From Cepaea nemoralis (Eukaryota > Mollusca > Gastropoda > Stylommatophora > Helicidae), in contig JACEFZ010017671.1 of the NCBI GenBank assembly GCA_014155875.1, positions 1,179,001 through 1,243,000 of the forward strand: DNA of 64,000 nucleotides, given 5' to 3'. Numbering within the stretch: position 1 is the first letter of the stretch; each line of letters opens with the position of its first letter. Below the pieces are notes generated by a model. It did not search any database. It was not told where the DNA came from and saw nothing but the letters and a program-made list of their open reading frames with translations. Shown in pieces: positions 56,526-64,000 of the stretch. Position numbers and translations under genes: made by a program.

Positions 56526-57855
56526 AGACGATCGTCTCATGAGTAATTATAGACCAATTTCCATATTATCCTCATTATCCAAACCGCTAGAAAAGCACAT
56601 CCACAAAACAACACTAGATCACTTAGTTCGCCATAAACTGATAGTTGACAGCCAGTCAGGATTTCGGCCAAAATATTCTTGCCATACGGCACTAACAAAC
56701 ATGATAGAAAACTGGCATCAAAATATTAACAACAATACTCTATGTGGAGCGGTGTTTATAGACTTTAGGAAAGCATTCGATATGATAGATCATACTATTC
56801 TAATTAAAAAACTAGAAACAATGAAAGTAAGTTTTAATATAGTGACATTAATAAAATCATTCTTATTAGACAGAAAGCAAGTAGTATCACACAATAAAGT
56901 TTTATCTCAAGCCATTACCATTAATATTGGAGTACGTCAGGAGTCTATTCTTGGCCCTCTATTATTTGCCATTTATATAAATGATCTTCCATTAAATCTG
57001 TCGTCGTCCTGCGATCTATTTGCTGATGACTGCACAGTATATACAAACGCTGTTGATCGTAATGTGCTAGAATTATCCTTGCAACAGGAAATTAATAGTG
57101 TAGTTAACTGGAGTCATGCAAACCGCATGCAAATTAACATTACTAAAACAAAGTCTATGTTAATAGGAACCAGGCAAAGACTTCACACTCTAAACTCGCA
57201 GAGAACTCTTCAGCTGCACATTGGCAGCACGCCTGTAGAAAGTGTCACCGAGCACAAGACACTGGGTGTTATCATAGATCAAAATCTAACTTTTAACTCA
57301 CATGTTCATGCTCTAGTTAAACAAATAGCCAAAAAAGTATACCAACTTGCCAAAATTAAAAATTTCCTTGACGAAAACACAAGAAAGATATTCTATACTT
57401 CTCATATACAAACACATATTGATTACTGCTCCACAGTCTGGGATGGATGCTCCAAATCAATAACAAAACGCCTATATTCACTCCAGAAAAGGGCAGTGCG
57501 TTTAATTAATGGTGAAAAGCTTACCGACAATGAGAACCTATATAAACGTCTCCGGTTACTGCCACTCCACAAGCGCCTGCTTTTTAATAAGACCAAACTA
57601 ATTCACAAAATCCTATTTCAAAATGCTCCAAGCTACCTTTGGCCATTGTTTAAATATAACGCTAGACATAGCGAACGACTAAATATACTTCATGTCCCTA
57701 AACCTAGGATAGACTTATATAAAACAAGCTTAGCATACTCTGCCGCTCAGTTGTGGAACAATCTTCCACAAGAAATCAAAGACACCACCAATCATGATAC
57801 ATACATTCGCAACCTGTTTGAACACTACCTTAGTACAGACTACATGCCCCCATAA
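56526..57855 (+). CDS. CR1/L2-type LINE ORF2, RT domain and C-terminus
   Basis: An uninterrupted frame (the LINE part starts about codon 83 of the frame opening at 56278; the rest is translated microsatellite). It encodes RT from mid-fingers: [43 protein letters not shown] (first catalytic Asp near 56761), [19 protein letters not shown] and the catalytic FADD at 57019-57030. Then come [42 protein letters not shown] and [19 protein letters not shown]. The residue after GVRQ, normally Gly, is Glu. The C-terminus continues to the stop at 57855. The endonuclease and RT start are absent: 5'-truncated. Same family as 39615-41010 and 61699-63050 by composition and clade, though no overlapping region lets me prove it. 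Confidence 0.88.
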
Positions 57856-58175
57856 CAAATAACACAAAAAAGACAATAATGGTAACTTATCTCAAACGAC
57901 AACTAGCCAAAAAACATTCCCTTATGTATGGCACGTTACACCCTCCTTAGGTATTTATAATGCCCATGTTAAACACTGCCTCAGTGAGTCATTTGTTATT
58001 GATTATTTTTCATGCGTTTTAATGTTCTTTTGTTGTCAAAAGTTGCTTCATAAGTGATGTTGAATGAAAGAATGTATGAGAGGAAATAGAGAAGAAGGGC
58101 AGAATGTCAGACGGGCCTGCGTGCCCAATTCTTAACCCTTTGAAAATAAAGACTTATTATTATTATTATTATTAT

Positions 58176-58180
<5 letters not shown>
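57856..58180 (+). other. LINE 3'UTR, AATAAA and (TTA)n tail
   Basis: About 300 bp of 3'UTR after the RT stop, with AATAAA at 58145-58150 followed by GACTTATTATTATT and a (TTA)n tail at 58153-58180. Simple trinucleotide tails are usual for CR1/L2-group LINEs. The tail joins directly to (TCTA)n. Confidence 0.85.
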
Positions 58181-58220
<40 letters not shown>

Positions 58221-58342
58221 CCTACCTACCTACCAACCTATCTATATATCTATCTAGCTAGGTACCTACCTACCTACCTACCTGCCCACCCACCCACACA
58301 CCTAACTACCTACCTACCTACCTACCTATCTATCTATCTATC

Positions 58343-58373
<31 letters not shown>

Positions 58374-58486
58374 CTAGCTAGCTAGCTACCTAGCTACCTA
58401 GCTACTTACCTACCTACCTATCAATATATCAATCTATCTATCTATCTACCTACCTACCTACCTATCTATCTATCTATCTATCTATC
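58181..58486 (+). repeat. (TCTA)n/(TACC)n compound microsatellite
   Basis: TCTA tracts alternate with CTAC/CTACC and TAGC tracts. Together with 56349-56524 it brackets the 1.66-kb LINE, as if the element lay inside a single array. Confidence 0.97.
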
Positions 58487-58927
58487 CGGTTTCCGGTTAC
58501 GAGCGGACGTGTTTTCACAAGCTCTCCCAGTGTTTATAGAATTTATCAAAGTTTTGCCTATTTCAATCGAGATGCTGTGTATATCATTGTGTTAGTTCTA
58601 AAACTGGATCTAATACGAATTAATATCTTAAGTTTATGTGACTGTGGTTTAGTGAAATGAGGATTTCTTTGATAAATGGAGGTAAGGTCAGTCAATTTTG
58701 AAACCTACCAATTATCGATCATCGACAACGTGTGATTACACCATGCTTGACTAGCGCGTAGTGAGTCGCCAGCACACAATATCGCAAGTTCCTGATCAGC
58801 CCTGTGTTATTGTCTCAATTATCAAAACAAACGAACCGCAACACATGACTTCAAATAGCCCGCGGCGCGTCTAGACTACAATGAGTTCGCTGCATTCTTC
58901 AAACGGGTTTGATAACATGATGCAGTA
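58487..58927 (+). other. Probable 5'UTR of CR1/L2-type LINE copy B
   Basis: Unique-looking DNA between the microsatellite and the ORF1 start. It begins CGGTTTCCGGTTACGAGCGG and has no TATA box. The extent is inferred from the sharp microsatellite boundary and the intact downstream ORF1; no second copy reaches this region. Confidence 0.55.
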
Positions 58928-61183
58928 ATGTCATCGATAGGAGAGGCCTCTCTGGAGGTGACTGGTGTTAAAACAAGATCCGGTTTACGATCGGCCGTGA
59001 ATAAACCATACACACTAAACAAAGAGAAGGCGGTGAAGACCAAGCTAGCCAGGTGTGCGAATCCAGTCGGCCGAGTCGTCCAACACACCAACTCTGGCCA
59101 ATGTGTTACAGTATCCTTTAACAATACACTCCATTATGAGGCATTTCGAACGTGCCTCATCAATTATTACAAGCCTGAACGAATCCAACACAGACAAGAT
59201 AGAAGCGGGGCCTACGTGGAAGATCTGATTACGACGCCAGTCCTTACAATACACTTATATCATTCGAAGAACAAGTTACTAGCTCAGGGCAGCGTTGAAA
59301 ACATTAACTCTTGGCTAAAATTAGACTTTGTCGAGCTGGAGAACTCAATACTTACATTCACGAGTAGAGACATATCAAAGACACAAGATATCATCAACAT
59401 GCTCGTCTCGAGTGAGGACTCAGAATCTACACAGCCCACAACTACAGCTGTGGACATCACAGCAGACAATGTTTCTCAACTAACACATACAATGAATGAA
59501 CAGGACAATACCATCAACACGAGGTCAGCTACCCCATCAGTACTCTTGGCCATTGAATATCCAATGGAGCACCTCCAAAACAACGATGAGACCAACGTAA
59601 GAGTAGCAGAAGAAATACCGGCCTTAGATTACACGCCAACTATCAATGGACAATCGTGCGATTGTCATAGGCGCATTGAGGTAATAGAGCAATCCTTAAA
59701 GGCGCTCACTGCTACTGTTACAGCGAACATTGCAGCTAATAGCAAGACCAGCAGTGACTACACTGCTCTCAAAGAAGAAATCACGCTCCTGAGAGAGGAA
59801 AATCTGTTGCTAAGAAAAACAATAGAAACTTTACAGCACGAGTCCACCACCAACTCAACTGAACAAGCGTGTAACTCCCAAGCAGCTGTATCAAATTCGG
59901 AGAATCTTGAAGCCCAGTTTCACCAAAAACAAATAACACAACAAGACGCGAAAAAACCTCAACGTGCAGAGGAAGATAAAACGCTACAAGCAGTCTATCC
60001 CATTGGTGTAAAAATAAGCAACAGATTCGAAGTGCTTCAAGAAAATTCGTCAGAAAACGTACAGTGCTATAGTGCACTGCCAACAGACAACACACGCCTC
60101 CAGGAAACACAGGGAGAGTCACATGGAGACGTACAGACTGCTGCTAAATGGGAGAAACAACGGGCAAGGCGTACTGACAACCAACATGTGCAGACAGCAC
60201 GACCCGAATGTACACACATTATAATATGCGACTATCTAATTAAAGGTCTATACAGCGACCGGATGGCCACTACAGACAAAGACATTGTTTCCATAATTTC
60301 ATTGCCTGGGGCTGGTGTTGACCGGCTAACAGACAAGATTAGGAGGTTGGCTGTAAATCTTAACGTAAAAAAGGCAAGCGTTCATATTGGTATCAATGAC
60401 ACCATGAACAACCAGCAAATCACAACATCTCAACTGCTGGCGCTCTTGAACGGATTACGTCACACTTTTCCTAACTCGTCCATTTTCTTCTCCTCCATCA
60501 TATCACCGAGTTATGGATTCCAGCGTCGTCTAGCTGACATAAATAACAACATATTGCAGAAGTTTTGTTCTCACAACAACATACAGTTCATCAACAACAC
60601 ACCGGTGTTTACTTCACAGACTGGAGCACCTAAAAAGCGACTTTATAAGGATCAAGTACATTTGTCTACATTGGGCACCAGCTTGCTCGCCAAAAATATT
60701 AAATACCCAGAACGTACACAACCTACATCCAATACTGGATCACGTAGGACACTTTTAGCTACACCACCTCAAACTCAAGCCAGACGACATACTGCCGCCA
60801 CATCAAGTACAAATAGGCCAGAAGAGAGCAGACCACTCATAACCACGGCACCTGATATCCAAGCCAGACGGAACATTTCCACCACACCAAATCCGTACAA
60901 TACGCCCTCTTTCAAACAGGAGGGTGATAATTATGAAGATACGTTCCCTCTTCTCCACAGCAAGGATCAATCCAGTAGTAACAACAACGTGCCACCACAG
61001 CCTCCTGTTAGCCACGAATCAGAGCCTGTAGTTGGAAGTCGTTACACACCCGTGAGAAATCAACAGTATCCATTCCATTGTAACCCAGAGTTGTTATACC
61101 TCACACGGTTTAGCCCAGCTTTACTTCGTCAGGCACTTGTGATGTCGCTGTACCAAGGACCAACAAAGCCTGGTATTTACTAG
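58928..61183 (+). CDS. CR1/L2-type LINE ORF1 with coiled coil and SGNH esterase domain
   Basis: A 751-codon uninterrupted frame starting MSSIGEASLE. ORF1 proteins bind LINE RNA and accompany ORF2. Residues about 60-165 form a compact basic domain of unknown type that includes YKPERIQHRQDR and LTFTSRDISKTQD. A DCHRR motif then leads into a coiled coil (about 245-305) with TALKEEITLLREENLLLRK heptads. Residues 430-605 are an SGNH-hydrolase-like domain. Its nucleophile block, G-D-S-L in copy A, reads C-D-Y-L (residues 434-437), so the catalytic Ser is lost. The LPGAGVDRL block is kept, the G-I-N-D block (488-491) is intact, and D575/H578 form the D-x-x-H block. The Pro/Thr-rich C-terminus ends TKPGIY. 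Copy A is 37712-39233. Confidence 0.9.
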   Translation: MSSIGEASLEVTGVKTRSGLRSAVNKPYTLNKEKAVKTKLARCANPVGRVVQHTNSGQCVTVSFNNTLHYEAFRTCLINYYKPERIQHRQDRSGAYVEDLITTPVLTIHLYHSKNKLLAQGSVENINSWLKLDFVELENSILTFTSRDISKTQDIINMLVSSEDSESTQPTTTAVDITADNVSQLTHTMNEQDNTINTRSATPSVLLAIEYPMEHLQNNDETNVRVAEEIPALDYTPTINGQSCDCHRRIEVIEQSLKALTATVTANIAANSKTSSDYTALKEEITLLREENLLLRKTIETLQHESTTNSTEQACNSQAAVSNSENLEAQFHQKQITQQDAKKPQRAEEDKTLQAVYPIGVKISNRFEVLQENSSENVQCYSALPTDNTRLQETQGESHGDVQTAAKWEKQRARRTDNQHVQTARPECTHIIICDYLIKGLYSDRMATTDKDIVSIISLPGAGVDRLTDKIRRLAVNLNVKKASVHIGINDTMNNQQITTSQLLALLNGLRHTFPNSSIFFSSIISPSYGFQRRLADINNNILQKFCSHNNIQFINNTPVFTSQTGAPKKRLYKDQVHLSTLGTSLLAKNIKYPERTQPTSNTGSRRTLLATPPQTQARRHTAATSSTNRPEESRPLITTAPDIQARRNISTTPNPYNTPSFKQEGDNYEDTFPLLHSKDQSSSNNNVPPQPPVSHESEPVVGSRYTPVRNQQYPFHCNPELLYLTRFSPALLRQALVMSLYQGPTKPGIY

Positions 61184-61698
61184 CAATTCAGCACAAAGCA
61201 ACACCGGGTCTCGGTACAAGATAGTTTCTCCTAGGAAGTTTATGCGCATACTTGGTTATTGAATTATATAGCAACGTATTAGATTGTACGTGGCTGTAAA
61301 CATTGACTCGTATTGAAGTCACAGAGATTGACACTTAGTTAGATATCTTTTATAATACTTTTTTATCGCGTTTTTACTCTGAGTGAGGGTCTTCACTCCC
61401 CGCTTTAAACAGAGACATTGACTTGTATAGTCATTTATTGATTCTTTTTGGATAACAGTTGGTTACTTAGCTTGTGAAGTAGTTTTTTCAGGTTAATTAT
61501 TTTTTGTGTGTTCTTTAATTCGTTTTGTTCCTTGTTTGCATTATATTCGTTAGTCTAATTAGTTATATCGTTATAATATTGTCATTTACTTATCGATTTG
61601 TATTACTGATATTTTGTAAGTTAATGTAATTTTGATTTCTTTATGATCTTGTATTTTTGCTTAACTTTGACTAATTTACACTTTCTTCGTGGATGAAA
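61184..61698 (+). other. Inter-ORF spacer of LINE copy B
   Basis: AT-rich sequence between ORF1 and ORF2, alignable in blocks to 39234-39614 in copy A but about 135 bp longer (extra TTTTTTGTGTGTTC...TTGTAAGTTAATG region near 61480-61640). Confidence 0.75.
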
Positions 61699-63053
61699 TG
61701 TCTGAGAAGTGGCAACACTGACTCAATAAGGCAGGAATACGCCTTGGACACTTAAACATTTGCAGCTTATTTAACAAGCTACCAGAGTTATCTTCTATTC
61801 TTAATCAACATTTTAATTTATTCGGCCTTAGTGAAAGTAGGCTTAATGATAACATTTCAGATGAGGACATCTGTATTAAAGGGTACAAAGTTTTTAGAAA
61901 GGATCCCTGTAGGAAACAAGAGACAGGCATAGTAACCTGTGTTTCTAATTTACTAAATGCTCACCGTAGGATAGACTTTGAAACTTGCGAAATAGAATGT
62001 ATTTGGTTAAAGCTAAACCTTCAAAACCGCACACCCCTGATAATTGGCTACCTCTATCGAAATCCCAGTGCTGGACACGTCTGGTACGAAAACTTCACTA
62101 CCATGATGGATGTGGTTTTCGCTTCCGGGTAGGAAATTATACTACTCGGAGACTTTAACATTGACACCAACAAATCTAATATAAGAAGGGGAAATATAAT
62201 TGCATCATACAATTTCAAACAAATAGTACAACACGCTACTAGAGTAACAAAGTCATCTTCAACAGTCATAGATCACATTTATGTAACTTGCTCAGACAAC
62301 ATCATAGAATGCACCGTACCCAATTACGCAATGAGCGATCACTACCCAATATGCTGCACGTGGTCTAAAAAAGGAATTAAAACTCCTAAACATAAACACA
62401 TAAGTGTAAATCATAGAAGTTACAAAAATTTCAACCAAAACGCATTTTTACAGGACTTGCTCAGTTCACCTCTAGACAATGTTTATCAGCTTCCTGACCC
62501 GGATGATGCTCTGGAATTCTGGATGAAAACCTTTATTGATGTTTTTGATAGACATGTGCCAGTCAAGGAAGTTCGAGTAAAACACCACGTCAAGCCACCT
62601 TGGATCACCCAGGAAATACTTGAAATTATGAGAGACAGAGATAAAGCACATAAAAAGCGGGATCTCGGTGCATACCGTACTCTTAGAAACAAAGTTCAAT
62701 ATAACATACGACGGGAAAAGAAAAATTACTTTAAGAACTTAGTAATGGATAAAACAAATAATAAGGATATATGGAAGGCAATTAACACCTTGACAAACAA
62801 ATATAACTTCCGAAATTCTTTACCATCAAATCATATTACATGCGACCAATTCAGTAATTTTTTTCAAACTGACATAGACCAGTTGAAGGCTTCAACACCT
62901 AATGCTCCGTGCAACTTATCTTTATTGTCATCGTTTTGCGGGAATAGATGCTCCCGCGATATTCTTTCCGACAATACCGCTAATGACAATCACTGAAGTA
63001 TTCACTTACCTCAGTAACCTAAAAAACACAACCTCATCTGGGTTAGATGGAAT
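61699..63053 (+). pseudogene. CR1/L2-type LINE ORF2, endonuclease and linker, copy B
   Basis: Starts MSEKWQH, with a stop at codon 8 (61720-61722). Endonuclease blocks follow: GHLNICSL, FGLSESRLND, QETGIVTCVSN, YLYRNPSAGH and, after a stop at 62131-62133, LLGDFNIDTNKSN near 62142-62180. SSTVIDHIYVTC, MSDHYPICCTW (frame open from 62331), KPPWITQEILEIMRDRDKAHK and DIWKAINTLTNK follow. A frameshift near 62958 precedes the start of RT, SSGLDGI near 63027-63053, where a mariner element cuts the sequence. Only four visible lesions. It matches copy A at 39615-41010 over its length. Confidence 0.9.
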
Positions 63054-64000
63054 CACAGTGCTTATTCCGTTTCAATGTAGCCACCACCTGAATTTATGCA
63101 TTTCTACAATCTCTGCGTGACCTTGAAAAGACCTTCAGCTATTTTTCGAACTAAACCAGTTATCATAAGCCAGTATGACATCTTCGTCACTGTCAAAACG
63201 ATTTCTTTCACCTGTTTGATTTTTAGATTTGAGAAATGAAAACCGTCTGATGGAGCCAAATGGTGGGTGTGGAAGAATTTCAATACTCAAATCGTTGGCA
63301 GTTTGCAGCACAAGCCGTGCTTTATGTGAGGGCGCCTTGTCTTGAAGCAACGGCAGAAGTTGCGTACGCGCTATCGCTCGATTTCTGGACACACTCTTTC
63401 TTAGTTTAATAAGGAAACCTGCATAGTACTGCCCATTAACCGTGCAGCCATGAAGCATGTAATCTTTTAATATGACACCTTTGACGTCTCAAAAAACAGT
63501 CAGCATAACTTTTCTTGCAGATTTTTGTGCTCTTGGCTTGACATTTGTTGAATCCAAGTCTCATCTACCGTCACCATGGTCGTCAACATGTTTTTTGACC
63601 GCCACATGTTGAGCAACTGGCCACAGCAAACAATCCGTGTTGGTTTCTGTTCACATGTTAGCAGGCGCGGGACCCAGCGGGCACACACTTTTCTCATGTT
63701 CAGTCTGTTGTGTAAAATTCTAAAAACTGTACTCTTACTCAGTTTTCCTGAACCTGATATTTCTGCAATTGTCATTTTCCTATCCTGGTTTATGATTTTC
63801 TTCACTTTTGCAGCATTTGCATCCGAGTACTGTGGTCCTGATATTGGCAGATCAGCGACTTGGGAACGGCCACACTTAAACAGCAATTACCATTTTTTTA
63901 CAGAAACAAACGAAGGACAGACTTCCTCAAGCACTGGCTCCATCTCCCTGTGTATTTCTGTAGGTGTTTCTCCCTGTAACATCAAGTATTTTATCACAGT
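63054..64000 (-). mobile_element. Mariner-family transposase, broken, runs off the window
   Basis: Minus strand, N- to C-terminal from 64000: helix-turn-helix region GETPTEIHREM near 63980-63940, then KKIINQDRKMTIAEIS (about 63800-63755), NMRKVCARWVPRLLT near 63700-63655 and the first catalytic Asp in MVTVDETWI near 63575-63550. A stop at 63500 follows, then in another frame LHGCTVNGQYYAGFL and the second Asp in LLQDKAPSHKA near 63345-63315. The block that normally reads HPPYSPDLAPSD, with the third Asp, is shortened and frameshifted near 63255-63270. A WFSSKN region near 63150 and the C-terminus follow in further frames. Inactive. The left end lies at about 63054, inside the LINE RT; the other end and terminal repeat lie beyond the window. 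Confidence 0.88.

Overview
This is repeat-dense animal DNA in which I find no convincing host gene. The protein families present (RTE-type, I-type and CR1/L2-type LINEs, Ty3/Gypsy, Penelope-like, hAT and mariner), the tRNA-derived SINEs and the long dinucleotide, TTC and GATA/TCTA microsatellites point to an invertebrate. A lophotrochozoan such as a mollusc is my best guess, but that is inference: nothing in the window fixes the species. No rRNA, functional tRNA, CRISPR or bacterial feature was seen.

Layout. 1-2300: C-poor DNA without a gene. 2458-6538: a decayed Ty3/Gypsy element in the order gag zinc knuckle/protease, integrase, reverse transcriptase/RNase H (integrase before RT, as in the Gmr1 group), split by a 5'-truncated RTE LINE that left a 9-bp target duplication. 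6540-18670: mostly unassigned DNA with (GA)n, a 430-bp (GATA)n array, a 400-bp foldback palindrome, a possible solo LTR and a degenerate minisatellite. 18674-19160: a short LINE copy with an 11-bp target duplication. 19520-23966: a nearly complete minus-strand LINE carrying three later insertions (a SINE, a 681-bp TG...CA element and a GAA-tailed element), each datable by its target duplication. 24120-26440: tRNA-like sequence, (TG)n, (TC)n and an array of SINE 3' ends alternating with (TG)n. 26940-32166: an I-type LINE with RNase H, an LTR-element gag and leader interrupted by a hAT MITE with a perfect 8-bp duplication, and two more LINE fragments. 33921-36900: the best preserved RTE LINE (768-codon uninterrupted ORF).

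37700-42860: a CR1/L2-type LINE with an SGNH-esterase ORF1 fused at its RT region to a second, opposite-strand LINE. 42894-43250: a Penelope-like RT fragment beside (AT)n. 44570-45110: two SINEs. 45735-53700: a run of minus-strand LINE remains with a hAT transposase remnant and a 225-bp (TTC)n array that is the tail of one LINE. 54040-55790: another LINE tail and simple repeats. 56300-63053: two CR1/L2-type copies in and beside (TCTA)n arrays, including an uninterrupted 751-codon ORF1. 63054-64000: a broken mariner transposase inserted in the second LINE copy.

These elements do not form a pathway. The value of the window is its nesting record: several insertions can be removed together with one target-site copy to restore the interrupted host-element frame, which gives a relative order of mobilisation. 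Autonomous LINEs (endonuclease plus RT) could have supplied the machinery for the SINEs and tailed elements. Most copies carry stops, frameshifts or lost catalytic residues; the RTE copy at 33934-36240 and the ORF1 at 58928-61183 look youngest.
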